A DNA stretch of 64,000 bases. Source: Megachile rotundata. Lineage: Eukaryota > Arthropoda > Insecta > Hymenoptera > Megachilidae. The position numbers were made by a program, and so were the translations under genes. This document shows positions 48,171-60,566 of the stretch, piece after piece. Every line of letters begins with the position of its first letter. Position 1 is the stretch's first letter. The stretch covers positions 7,068,001 to 7,132,000 of the forward strand of contig NC_134993.1 of assembly GCF_050947335.1 (NCBI RefSeq). Direction: 5' to 3'. The notes under the pieces were generated by a model. It did no database searches. It worked only from the letters and a program-made list of their open reading frames with translations, and was not told the DNA's origin.

Positions 48171-48653
48171 TACACTTTGCTATGATTTATTTGTAAGGCG
48201 CGTCAGTTAGAACTAGCTAATCACGATTACAATATTAACCCTTTGCACTCCAAGATAATATTGCTGTTTGCAAACAGCAACATTAAAATATTAATCAAAA
48301 TGTTAAATGAGTTCTTTTGAGGTCATTATTTCTTTGCTAATAATTTCCACTATTGTCTATTTCACTATTTTACACATCACATGAGAACTATTATAGAATT
48401 AATTAAATAATGCTTATTTCAAATTATTGTATTAAATCGAATGGCGCCTGAAGGCACCTCTTGAGAGCAAAGGATTAAAACAGACAAAGAAAGTTGAAAT
48501 TTCATGTCAGTCCTGTATTCAGCAATTCTTGACTATACAAATTATAATTGGACTTGAACACCAGATTGAAATGTATTAAAAATTTGAGTTAGATTTGTCA
48601 CAGTCGAAGTGCGAGTGCGTCACATGTCAGTTTCGTCAAAATAGCGCAAAGGG
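48171..48653 (-). mobile_element. Family A TTAA element interrupted by a family B element
   Basis: Reverse-orientation family A copy. The left part 48171-48238 has tgatttatttgt...cgtcagtt...acaatattaa. The right part from 48479 has aacagacaaagaaag, then cttgactatacaaattata, ttgtcacagtcg and gcgcaaaggg. The two parts join across 48239-48474, giving aatattaaaacagac, the uninterrupted family A sequence. Terminal TTAA motifs of the host copy are eroded (gata / ttat). Confidence 0.75.
48239..48474 (+). mobile_element. TTAA-flanked miniature element, family B (nested)
   Basis: Perfect TTAA on both sides (48235-48238 and 48475-48478). Ends CCCTTTGCACTC and GAGAGCAAAGGA. 236 bp, non-coding. Contains ctgtttgcaaacag, a 14-bp perfect palindrome, near the left end. 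Inserted into the family A copy above. Confidence 0.85.
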
Positions 48654-48691
48654 TTATTAAGCTACACACGGTATAATGCGCTAAGTACGTT

Positions 48692-48751
48692 TAAGGCGAA
48701 GTGAAGTCAACTTTACAAAAACCAGTCTGCACTTACCTCACTTCACCTTAT
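48692..48751. repeat. Hairpin-forming unit; its right part is shared with 57418-57461
   Basis: Left arm taaggcgaagtgaag and right arm tcacttcacctta are inverted (one mismatch). The loop and right arm (aactttacaaaaaccagtct, then cacttacctcacttcacc) recur at 57418 with few changes. Confidence 0.7.
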
Positions 48752-49400
48752 TTTGAAAGTGGGACAAGTCCATCATCGAAAAAATGAAGAAAATGATAAC
48801 AATGGATGAAACTTAATATATTTTTATCTGTAAGCAATGAATAGTAAAAATAATTCAAATTCCCTAAAATTCGACTGGTGGAAGGGGGTGATTATCGTTG
48901 GAAAGATGTTTATTTTGAAAATTGAGCAAGTCCGTGGGTTTTAATTACTTATAGCCGAATACATTGCAGTATTTAGCTGTGATAAATTTTGCGAATACAA
49001 ATAACGCAGATAATATTGTGAAAAACTACATATTGCATAATATTGGTGACATAACCTCAATATGACTGGGAATCTGTAAGTCTGTCTACGTATCATTGCT
49101 TCTATTATCGGCTTGCAAGTTCTAGTTCAGTTTCTAATAAATACTTGACAGCATCGACACAATTTTTGTTTTAGTATCACAGCACAAAATCCCTTAAATT
49201 CACTTTCCGATTTTCTTCGTCAATAAGCTCGACCTTTTGCGGAAAAGCGACAAATTCTATTTCGCCTCTTCGTCATTTCTTTTTCTCGTTTTGGAAGAAT
49301 CAGCCCGATGATCGCTTAACAATTATTTCATTTTTTGTTTTAAGAAATTCACAAAGAGATTTTAATGAAGTTTGATATAGGACAAAGTTGCCTAATTTTT
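48752..49400. other. AT-rich spacer
   Basis: A small GC-richer stretch lies near 49200-49310 whose phrase ccgattttcttcgtcaataagctcga resembles 47701-47727 (ccgattttcttcgccgataagctcga). This is a diverged duplication of island sequence (see findings). No gene. Confidence 0.4.
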
Positions 49401-49475
49401 TTAATACGATGGTGTGAAAAATATGTGAAGTAGTTAGTTTTGACTAATGCAATTGATAAATCATACGACAAGGAA
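49400..49475 (+). mobile_element. Family A TTAA element, right-end fragment
   Basis: tagttttgactaatgcaattgataaatcatacgacaagga before TTAA 49476-49479 matches the right 60 bp of family A (gttttgattgacgcatttggcaaataaattgtac). No left end seen. Confidence 0.45.
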
Positions 49476-49479
49476 TTAA

Positions 49480-51560
49480 GTGTACAAAATTAACCTAACC
49501 GTTAAGTACATAAAGTATTCATAGCCCCCTGAAGATTGTGATGAAGTAATAGATTTCACGTGCTGGATATGTGATGAAATTAAAGGAAAATAAATTTCAG
49601 AATTAACTTATTGATGAATGAGACATAATTTGTAATCATTTTGGACGGCTCATATTTGGAAACAAGAATAGAACAATCAAATAGTTTCAAGGTTAGATCT
49701 ACTTTATGTAATGATGTATGACTAGCAAGTTTCAAACCCTATTATATACACTATAAAGCAATATGTGTGCAAACAATTATACAATTATAGTATTATTGTG
49801 ACATTTATAATTTTATCGCATCATTTCAAAAGCGTTATATAACATATTTTAAATATGTAATTACTTAATACGTTTAATGAATTTCAAAATCAATTATTCA
49901 CATACAGATAATTACGAAATAAAACATTCCTTCGGCTTTTAAAAGAATTACTTGGTTATATGCTTGTAGAACACGGATATCTGGGCACACAGATATATTC
50001 AAAATGGAGTTTTATAATAAATCATAGGTGCTGCCACCGTTTTTGTTTGTGTTATATAAAGTTTTTAACTTTACTAACTAGTTCGTTTATATTTACATAT
50101 TTTTGTAAAGCACTAATATACTCTATTCTGTAAAACTTGATTCGGTTTAATTGCTTATTGTGTCGTTATTATTTATTAGATAAGAATATAATAATTTTTG
50201 AAGTCATAAAACTCACCAAATAAATTCGCCAGCATAGAAGTAGATGCTCCTTCTGTAATCAAAACAAAGTATGCTTCTATTATTTATAAAATTGTAAGCA
50301 ATAACGAAGGATAACATATTACAATCAACAGAACACATTATATTTTATATGCTATATATGTATAGTTTTAGGTATTATATAAATACAGTTTTGTGTAAAC
50401 TGTTATTTACAAAATGAATAGTTTCTTTGTTTAGAGTTTAAGTAAGTATTTGTTATTTGAATAGATGTAAATAAATTGTATAAATAATAAGATTCAATGC
50501 TTGCAATTATAAGTATTAATATTACTTATATGTATTAATTAATAATTATTATTTAATTATTATCAAGAAACTTTGAAATGTTACACTGACACTAAGTTCC
50601 TTTAATATTTTATAAATTGCTTGCTAAATAAATTTATTACAAAAATTAACAAAATATTTGAAAAATTTTCAAAGGACTTTTCACTCTTCAATTTCTTTGT
50701 TTTTTTCCATAATATTGCTACTACAAATTTTGTTAACTAATTCATGATTGTATAAACGACCATTCTCCATCATTTCTGATATTATTTATGTTTGCATACA
50801 AATTGTAATTCCATGACATTCAATGTTTATGACTTTTATACTTGATTGACATCTAAATTCAGATTATGCTTGAATGGCGATACATTTAAATTTGTTATCT
50901 AACATGCTTCACTATTTATAAAACTAAAAAAAGAAAACGATAATCAAATCTGGAGAAATTATTTTAAAATTTCTCACGGCATTTCAATCTCAAATACAAA
51001 ATATCTGACATTAGACGCAAAAGTAGAATTACTGAATGAATTATTTGTTGATTCACTTAAGTCTTAAGCAAGACAAAAATTAATTTTGATTCGTATAAGA
51101 TGTAACCATCTTTCAGTGATGAGCTCTGAATTCTTTCTTTATACGAAATAATTGTAGAAATTTACATTCATCTATGGGACAAAAATCATATGCCACTTAA
51201 AGGTGTATAAAACAAAATAAAAGGATGTTATTTCAAATAGCAGACAAAATTTTAAAACTTCAGTTAAAATGTAAAGATACAAGATACCACCTTAAAAAAG
51301 AGAGTAGGTATTAATGCTTAAAAACGATTTTCCAAAACTAGAATATCATCATTCAAAACTTTGTTAGCCCACCCCAATGCTTAACAAGAGTGTTTGGAAA
51401 CTTAAACAAGGCAAAGGAAAACAGTGGATATACACGAATGACCACATGAAATAGTTAGACGAGGCGAAAGACACACGCATAACATTCACGCACACGTTCG
51501 ACGGGCAAACCATATTATTATATTTTACTTTGGTCGACACGGAAACCCTGGCATAATTTG
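49480..51560. other. AT-rich desert
   Basis: No gene, element or array recognised. The 70-aa minus frame at 51364-51576 is unremarkable. Confidence 0.5.
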
Positions 51561-51830
51561 CGCGAATGAGCTGCAATTATTTAAGGGTGTGCATACGTAA
51601 GGAGGGTGGCAGCTGCAATAGGGCAGCGTTATTTCAACCACTCGCGCTATAACCTCTATCGATTCGCCTTAACTGCGTACACAACGCGGGACGAGCTAGT
51701 TTACTTATTCCGGGAACTGTTGTTCGTTAACTAATCAACCTTTCGTTAACAACGATTGTTTGTACCACGCGGGTCCACCCTCTTTGAGACGATTTTGTCG
51801 TTACGATGAACCAATAGTTTATGTGCACAC
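51561..51830. other. Small GC-richer island
   Basis: CpG-bearing with ttcgttaac repeated (51723 gttcgttaac, 51742 tttcgttaac). No frame of interest. Confidence 0.3.
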
Positions 51831-53340
51831 GATTTTTGTAGGAAGATTATTACTTGAGTAACGGTGAGCGTAACTTTGTCCCAAAGATGACCACTTTCGT
51901 CTTTGTTGTTTTCTTAGAAAGTAAAGAAGTTTACTTCACTTTGTGAAAATGTTCTATACAATCAGAAGGACCAATTAAGTAATTCATAGAGTGGTAAAGT
52001 ACAACATGATTATGTTCTAACCTTAGGTCAATGCTATAGTTTGATCAAAGGTACCACTATTTATGGTATGTGTTAACCTAGGAGCACATGTGTAAACATC
52101 TCACACGTTTCATCTCGAAGGGGTAAAATCCACCAAATATTCTAAATTTTCTTTTTATGAATGCAGAAGTAATTTTCAAATATTCTTTATCAATTTCCTA
52201 TTTTATAAATTCAACAATCATATGTAAAATTAAATTTTTCTTTTATTTTAATTAGAAAATATGAGCTGTTATAATATAATATAAACTGATGGACTGCGAA
52301 CATTTATGTATTCCTCCAATCAATAATATAATACAAATATAATGTGCAATAATGAAATATAATGTAACATTCGTCCTGTTTAGGCGTATAATTTTTGTCT
52401 AACCCATTTTTTGCTATAAACAATCATTTAGAAAAATCGACAACAATCGATTTCATAAGTAGTTAATTAATTATTATAATATTTAAGGATCCAAGGTTAT
52501 TTTTCCTAATATCTGATGAGGCTCAAATTTTATATAGATTATTTTTTTATTAAGAGACGTCGTAAAGACAATTTAAAAATAAAAGATCTTTTATAATTAC
52601 TTAATTTGGTTTTGGTATTTTTATAGAAATTGATGTGTGCGGTTATTTGAAATTAAAAAATTTTAATCTTGATTATTAATAATATAAAATGGTGGCTTAA
52701 AAATGTTATTAGTTGTATCCAATTATTAATCCTTATATGTATAATTCTTATAGAGATTAATTTGGAACGTCAACATTTTAATTTTGTTTGAAAAATTAAA
52801 AGGAACTGTATCATGAAAATTTGGAAAATTTATTTAAGTTATTACTATTTTAAAAATTACAGGTTTTTAACATTAAACCTGCCAATGTATAAAATAAACT
52901 TAATTTGAAATGAAAAAATAAAGTAGAAAAATAACGAACAAATAGAACATAAATTAGTACAGAAAGTATACACAAGATTTTATGCTGATTTATATCTTGA
53001 TAACAATGAACTTATGTTTCAAAGAAACCATAACAAAGTTCGTAACCTGAAATAAGTTTATTAGTTTTCCTGTTAGAGTAAAATATATAATGATTTATTA
53101 TATCAAAATGAATTTTTATAAATTAAATATAGTTCACAGCAGACAAGCTACGTCATTTAAAATGTCAACAAATTTCAAATAATACAAATATTTATAAATA
53201 ATTAGATTTTTTTACCATACAAAAATTTATTTAACAAGTGATTTTGTATTTATGATAAATTTCCTTTCATCTTGTAGAATAAACGTTTCCTCCATTCACT
53301 TTTTTCTGTCACTTAAAAATATTTGTTTCTCAATTACATA
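51831..53340. other. AT-rich desert
   Basis: Nothing recognised. Confidence 0.5.
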
Positions 53341-54360
53341 TAACAAAGAGAATTAAATTCCAAACTCGAAGCGTTTTAACGCCTTCCCATTACGAAACAT
53401 TTTTGACGAACTTTAAACATAAACTTCTCCCTCATTCTAGAGAGTTGCAAACAAAGTTAGAACGAAATCGGTGTTGCAAAGGTCGCGATTCCTTACGAGA
53501 ACCGTTTGTCTCTTAATCCTTTGAATACTACGGTCACATATTCGCTCAGAGAAGCTCATCATGACTTATTGCTAAGAGTATATGCAATTGGCGAACGTTC
53601 GTTGATACAAGAATATTTATAACTTTCACACCTTATCTAATATGGCAAGCAAAAAGAGAAACGCATTTCAAGCAATAATGGTACAAAAAGTGAATAATCA
53701 GGTACAATTTATTATACCGAAAGGTTTAAACACATACATGCCTTGTCGAAACACAGCATGCGTTTTCGACTGAAAGTATTCGTTTTTTGTAATTACGCAA
53801 GTTTTGGGCCACGAGCGCCCACTGCACAGCAGAGAAACAAGCTTCTCGCAAGCACACGCTCTGTGGAAATGCACCGCAGCGCTTGGAAGCCCGATGTCGG
53901 TGTCGAAGGTGGTTGAAGTGGCCTGAGCGGTGATTATGAGCGAGAAAGTGCCACCGTCCACTTTTCACCCCCGTTGGCCGTTCCTTTTCTCTATCGTGGC
54001 AACTACCCCCGCCACTTTTACTATGGTTCAACTAAACCCCAACGGATCAATACGTTAAAACATTGCCACGTCGGGACGCCGGCGTGTAAAACCCGAAAGA
54101 AATAACAGTGGTTTGGTGTTTTCCTTTGGTCACCGCCCGACGTCTCCTGCCACGTCGCTAATGACCTTCCGACGAATTTCCATCGAGTCCTTTGTCTTCT
54201 GCGCGTTAGTGTCTCGCCGTCGTGTTTTGAGAACGGGAATTAACCGTGATTGTCGATATTTGCTGTCGGGTTGATATAGTTCGTTGACTTTTTACTCGAT
54301 GCGATGTTATCGGTACGACATCGAGTGATACTGATGTGACTTTCGTTTAAGTTGCAATCA
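53341..54360. other. GC-richer island
   Basis: CpG-bearing (densest at about 53800-54230). The 101-aa and 87-aa minus frames overlap each other in different phases (53726-54031, 53698-53961) and contain no domain I recognise. Candidate regulatory or exon-bearing DNA, not callable as a gene. Confidence 0.35.
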
Positions 54361-55334
54361 TTTTCTGGGGCAAATTGTACGGACTTAAACGAATATTTTA
54401 TTCCGGTGTTACACTTCTGTGTATACTGTCAACTGGAAATGTTTTGTAAACTGTAGGACTATTTTCAGATTGTAACTATGTTGTACGTTGGCTTACTAAC
54501 GCTGGGAACGTGTGATGTTTATGCTGTAGGTAGTTTGAATATTTATGCCCGTGGATGTAACACAGGCTTATAGTATGCGAACAATGGTATTAAGTTTAAC
54601 AAAAACTTAAGAGAATTAGCGAATTCCGTTTATGGAATTTTAATAAGGTTTGCGGCATATGCGGTAAAGTCTTTGAAACATTGTATACTAACTATTCATT
54701 AAAAACCCTGTACTGTTATTCTAACTCTCCAGCTGCTGCGTAGCCCCACATGATCACTGATCCATCGTGGTGTTTAATAGCTATCTATAATTATAACTGT
54801 ACTGTACATTCTGCTTCCTTTATTCACATGTGTGACTTCTTTGGATCTAATATTTTATTACAATATTGATAATGTTGTACTGTGAAGAGCAACTTCTATT
54901 TCGTACTATGTAAAGCTACCTCTAAAATCGAATAGAGCAATCCTGTAGTTATTAACACGTTCAAACTGTGTATTAAATCACATTTTACAGTGAAGGCTAT
55001 TTTGGGAGATCGTAAAATCGTACAAACATATACGAAATATACAGATGATAATGACCTATTACGTTAAAACAGGCTCATGCAAAGATGTATTTTATAGTCG
55101 TGAAAACGTTCTTTACTGCTTTGTCTTGTGATGGTCGAATTGCACCTGCCGTCTTGGCATCGAAAGTGTTAGGGCGCAAAAAGAAGATTTAACATGTGAT
55201 GTGTGTAGAGATTACATAGTATTTTTTCGATTTGTGATTTCTGATATAGGTACAATATCGTTTTCATGATTCTTTATACTAATTAAATATGTTCAAGTTT
55301 TAGAAGGTGGAATTGACATATCCAGGAGTTGAAA
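54361..55334. other. AT-rich spacer, possible degraded TTAA element
   Basis: TTAACACGTTCAAACTG at about 54953 and cgaaagtgTTAG at about 55161 could be the two ends of a degraded TTAA element of about 210 bp. The right target site is imperfect and no second copy exists in the window. Confidence 0.3.
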
Positions 55335-55860
55335 TATCCGATTTTTAAATTTTCGGTTATTCAAATTTTTAATTTCTGAATTTCTGAATTTCTAAGTTTT
55401 CGAATTTTCAGATTTTTTAATTTTTAAATATTTAAGTTTTTAAATTTCTTAATTTTTAATTTTATTAAGTTTCCAAATCTCTAAGCTTTTAACTTCCAAA
55501 TCTACAAAATTTGCAATTTTCAAAACTTTCAAAAATCTTTAAATTTCTCTAATTTTTCAAATTTCTCAAATTTCCAAATTTTCCACATTTTTAATTCCTA
55601 AACTTATAAGTTTGTCACGCTCTAAAGTCTTTGCTTTCTAATTTCCAATTTTTTAAATTTTCCAAATTTTGCAAAAATCCCTAAATTACCAAATTTCCAA
55701 GTTCCAAAGTTTTCAGATTTTTAAATTCTTTGGTTTCCAAATCCTAGAGTTTCTAAATTATTAAATGTTCATATTACTAAATTCGTATATTCATAAATTT
55801 CTAAATTTCTACATTTTCAAATTTCCAAATTTTCAGATTCTTAAACTCTTAAAAGCCTCA
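55335..55860 (+). repeat. AAATTT-type array, block 7 (pyrimidine on +)
   Basis: Dense aatttctgaattt, caaatttcc and taaatttc units. The 68-aa frame at 55765-55971 that begins in the array (KFLNFYIFKFPNFQILK) is a translation of the repeat. Confidence 0.82.
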
Positions 55861-56967
55861 ATATCTCAAGTTATTTATTTTCAATCGATTTTTATTTCCA
55901 AACGTAAACTTCCTATCGTTCAAAGAATAATTATACTTTTTCTCATCACAAAAATCTTAATTCCTAACTAAAATAGACCAATCCTTAATTCTTAAGCAAT
56001 CGTTACGTTTTCAAATAAACGTAGCAAATTACGAAAATAATTTATCATTATAAAATATTACACTTCGAATTCATTTTCCATTGTCCAATTCCACATGGAA
56101 CTGTTTATTGCTAATTTATGGAACAAGAGAAAATACAGTTGACCTTTATTCGGCATTTGTATTTATATAACGGTGCAATGAGCATTAGTGTTCTGTCAGA
56201 TGCTCCAAAGCTGTTATGCAACTTTTTCCATCTGCGGTAGTTAACGTTGCTGATGTACAATGTACACTTAATTTTACATTAAAAATAAATAAAAATACAA
56301 TAATACCCAAAGTAAGTCTTAATCAAGATGGAAAATAACATAGATTTCGGGAATAGTAAATTGTTTAATTTAATAATCTCAACAATAGTAAATTATTTAT
56401 TTAAAAGAAAATTAACTAAACCAGTCATATGATCGTTTTGATAGTTCCGTTTGGTTATAAAATTCTACAAAATTAGTTTACAAAGTTTCGTCCAAATTGC
56501 TCAATTATTGAACTAGGTTTATATCGCTGCCATTTAATGATGTTCAACATCATTGTACATTTTATAACCTATAGTGTTGAATTTAATCACTTTGTGTATG
56601 ATATATTTAATGTCCATTAGTTCATGCAAAGTCTTTTGTCTCTTCTCGATAAAAAGAGGATGCAAAGGAACAGAGCGCAAAAGAATGGGAAGGAAAATGC
56701 TCCACCGGAAACATCAAATCGGTATTTTGGAAGCCACATCTGCGCCAGAAGATACTCTATAGAGGTCTGCAATAGATGGATCTATGTAAATTTGAAAGGA
56801 AGATTAATTCACTGCACAATGTTTATAAAACTCTAAACGCATTATTCCCAGATCAACATTTCCGAAGATAGTGATCAAGATATTTCGAAAAATACTGTAT
56901 CAAACAATCTTAAATTTTATATGCTTATCTTATGAATGAACATCTAGTATTTCATAAAAAAATTTGT
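55861..56967. other. AT-rich spacer
   Basis: Overlapping + frames at 56574-56836 (62 and 70 aa) include purine-rich aaaagaggatgcaaaggaac. No domain. Nothing else recognised. Confidence 0.45.
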
Positions 56968-57461
56968 TAAGTGGGGTAAGTAAACAGGACAAGTGCGTAT
57001 ACAGGCTATTTTTATTACAATATGAGCGAAATTTCTCCATTTAGTATGTTTGTTTCCTTGTTTAATTTCACTATATCTCATTTTATATTTCAGCTAAGAG
57101 TAGTTGTTTACAGTATAGAGTACTTGCATAATGCAGTAGAAAGCATTTTATAGCAGATTTGTTAATAATTCTGCTCTTGCCCCATTGCACATGAAACAAA
57201 GTTTCAAAGTATTTAACTTCAAGTTACGCTCTTACCCCAGTTTCGGGGAAAGTGCAGAGTAGTTGACATTTTAAACAATTTCCTATCAAAATCAAAATGT
57301 ACAAGGAAAATTATGGTCCTCGTTAACATTAATTAAATAGTAGTAATTGTGCAAAGCGTCCGATATCGACAGCGTTAAGTATTTACATAGCAGACTGAAA
57401 ATACTTACGTCTAAATACCAACTTTACAAAAACCAGTCTACACTTACCCCATTTCACCTTA
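56968..57461. repeat. Possible inverted-repeat-bounded element
   Basis: Left gtggggtaagtaaac (about 56972) and right cacttaccccatttcac (about 57439) are inverted over about 12 bp. The right end is the sequence shared with 48708-48751. A target duplication was not found, so bounds are tentative. Confidence 0.35.
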
Positions 57462-57974
57462 CAGCACATGACTATTCTTCTTATTCAAATTGATACTTTT
57501 ACTTTAAACAGTTATTCTTTTGCAAAATCTTCATATTTCGCACAAACAGAAGATAATTAGTACAAAAAGTAACTTTTCTTGATTTTTCGATTGTAAATTA
57601 AGCTGCGCGTTACTTTAAAATGAAATAATTCACGGACTTGGGTTAATAAATCTCTGCATACAAGAATTACAGTAACATTGAGAAACAATATAGTTTCAAT
57701 TAAAACTCTTATTAAGACAAATGCAATAGCTTTCATAGAAGGTTTTTGAATATTAACCATTTTTGACCTGTTTACAACCCCTTCAAGAAATCTTAGATTC
57801 GTCTGTGCACTGTTCTCCCCTAGCGGAAGAACATCGATAACTTTGTTTGCACTTGTTGATAGATCAGATAGAAAATAGACGATTTCCGCAATAGACTAAA
57901 CCATACATGCTAGTACAGTCAAGAACAAATCTTGCTTCCCTAGGGAAAATATGACAACCAAACAACATTTGATT
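57462..57974. other. AT-rich spacer
   Basis: No feature recognised. Confidence 0.45.
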
Positions 57975-58345
57975 TTTAAGAATCTTTGAGGATTTATAGA
58001 TGTAGGAATTTAAGTCTGGTTTGGTGAATTAAGTTTGGAATTAAGTTTGGTGGTGTAAGAATTTGAGAACCTGGGGATGTAGGGGATTTGAAATTTGGTG
58101 ATATGAAAAGTTGGAGATGTAGGAATTTGAAGGTATAAGGATTTAAGGATCTCGGGATTTGTGGATTTAGGTCTGATAATAAAAGAACAGGGAAATTTAT
58201 GGACTTGAAGACCTAGAAATTTGAGAATCAAGAGGTTTGAATGTGGAGAAATTTAAGAATTTAAATGTTTAGAATTCTAGAAATTTGGAGAAGTTAAGAA
58301 GTTGAAAATTTGGAAATAGAAACTAGAAAATTTGAAAAAATAAAG
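57975..58345 (-). repeat. AAATTT-type array, block 8a (purine on +)
   Basis: Units gaatttgag, ggaatttgaa, ggatttaggt and gaaatttgg. More degenerate than the other blocks. Confidence 0.7.
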
Positions 58346-58369
58346 TTTCTCTAATCTAGACAAAATTTT

Positions 58370-58950
58370 GAAGTCCCCAAATGTTAGATTTCTAAATCCC
58401 ACGATTCTCACCTACATTCTCAATAGAATAAATCTCTAGGTTCTCAAGTTCCCAAACCCCTAAATACCAAAACCCCTAAACCCCAAGATCTCCAAATTCC
58501 TATATTGATGATCCCCAACCGACGCTATATCGATTCTCAAATTACTAAATCTACAAATCTCGCGATTACCAAATACGTCTTCAAATCCTTAGATTCTCAT
58601 ATCCTTAAATTCCTGAATACTACAGTTAAATTTCAAGAATTTCAAATTCCTAGAACCCCAAGTTCCAACATTTCTATATTGTTAAGTTTTTAAATTCTTA
58701 TAATTCCAGGCACCAATATTTCTAAATTGCTAAATTTCCAAATCCAAGGTCCTCAAATTTCAAGATTCCGAAATCCCAATACAAATTGTTAAGTCTTTAA
58801 TTATCTGTACTTTCGAGTCCTTAAATATTCACATCCCCAAAACTCCACGATTTTCAAATTCCTATATGCCCAAATTATAAATCTCCAAATCCCTACATCC
58901 CAAAATTCCTATACTTCAACCAATTTAACTCATTTCCAAATATTGATATC
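58370..58950 (+). repeat. AAATTT-type array, block 8b (pyrimidine on +), opposite to 8a
   Basis: Units caaattcc, ctaaatccc and ccccaaa run to about 58945 in the opposite orientation, with a spacer of about 25 bp from block 8a. Confidence 0.72.
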
Positions 58951-59520
58951 TGTATAAATCTACAAATAGTGGGAGTGTTCGTATCTGATCATATATCCCC
59001 TCGGAAGGCAGATTTGTTGTTGACTGTACAGTATTGGTAGGCTTTTGAAGGGCACGAAAGACGGATGAACGGATGTCCGTGGCCTACCGCAACCGACGTA
59101 AGATACCGATCCACGCGTTCCTCTCCCTTCTTCGTGGACATGCGCTCACACACGTACGAACGCACGTTGCTCTCGCTCGTTTATAACCCTCACGCGTTAC
59201 ACAACGTAACGTTTCCTTTCCGCGGATGGTCGATATATCGATTGTCGTAGATGAACGACCGGCTGGTCGACGACCACGATCCAGAAACTAAGAGACAGAG
59301 AGGGCAATAGAACAGGAACAAGGTTGATGGCTTTGTGTGTGTGTATGTGTGTCTAGCTTGTGGTCACTTGTTGCCTTCCACCCCCAGGGTGTTGGCCTTG
59401 TCCCTCTGTGTTTGGGGAACGCTTGTCGCTCGACCGCCGACAAACCATCCACGAAAGGATAGATCTTTTTCCTGTCGGTTAGTGACTCAATTTCGGAGAA
59501 TTCCAACTTGTTGGAAATTC
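58951..59520. other. GC-richer island
   Basis: CpG-bearing at about 59040-59500, with a short GT run (gtgtgtgtgtatgtgtg) at 59334-59350. Frames of 61-72 aa have no recognised motif. Confidence 0.35.
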
Positions 59521-60562
59521 TGATACCCCACTTCTTTTCTTCCTATATCGGTTTCTTTGGGAAATCGATGGATGCGAATTGTAACCAATTAATCGAGTGT
59601 TTAACGCTTTTAGGAAATCGGATTAAATTATACGTTTGTGACCACTTTTGTCTCCTTTGCTTATTAACAGTCACGTGTTTTGAAATATAGTTATATTTTA
59701 TTGACTATTTTAAAAATTTTCTTATTAAGACGTTTGTCAACTAGTATAATTACAGATTCTTATAAATTTTTAATTTCATACATTTTATAAAAATAATATA
59801 TGAATTTACATGATAATTTGTTGAGATTAAAAAAAAAAACATATAAATAATGGTATAATAAGGAATATGGTAACTTTTTTTTATGGAAAAACTTGTACCA
59901 TAAGTAATGTAAAGAGTTTTCAAAATGGTGTAACTGAAAATGAGATGAATTTACATGAAAAAATAAATAAAGATATAGAGTAAAATTTTGGCTTATATGG
60001 AATTTGTATGAGATTTTATATCATATCACCATTACCTATCAGTGTTGACATTTTTATGAAATTTTGGTATGCAACGCTGCAATTTATTGCGCTGATAATG
60101 ATAATCCATCACGGTTATTTATAACAAGTGAATATCTTTCTTAACAGGTAAAAGTTTAAATATGAACTAGATTACTATTAAATATTTTATATCGAATACT
60201 TCCATTATATACCAATTTGTAAACACAGTATGTAAGTACATTATCAAATATATATGTTTTCGTTATAAAAAACCTTAACTTTTGCATCTCTTAATGTAGT
60301 AATATACAAACATCCAATAACTTTATTAAATTCAGCAACCAATGGCAATAGGGGCAAATTACTCCGTTTTCTAGTATATTTAATAACTGAAATTATTTAT
60401 CGAATTCTTTACCCAATTTATCCAGTTACTTGCACAATTATTTATTCAGTTATTCACTCAATTATTTATATAATTATTTGTCCAATTTTTTCAATTTGTC
60501 TAACCAAATGACAATAGTGACATTGTTTTTTCCTAACTCCATAAAAATCATTCATGAACAGT
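59521..60562. other. AT-rich desert
   Basis: No feature recognised. The 84-aa frame at 60430-60684 runs out of this AT-rich stretch into the 44-bp repeat and is not a gene. Confidence 0.5.
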
Positions 60563-60566
60563 TTAA

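Noticed and set aside
55765..55971. Phe/Ile/Lys-rich frames in AAATTT arrays (also 43966-44175, 58010-58231, 58505-58693)
   Set aside because: Direct translations of the degenerate 8-bp repeat.
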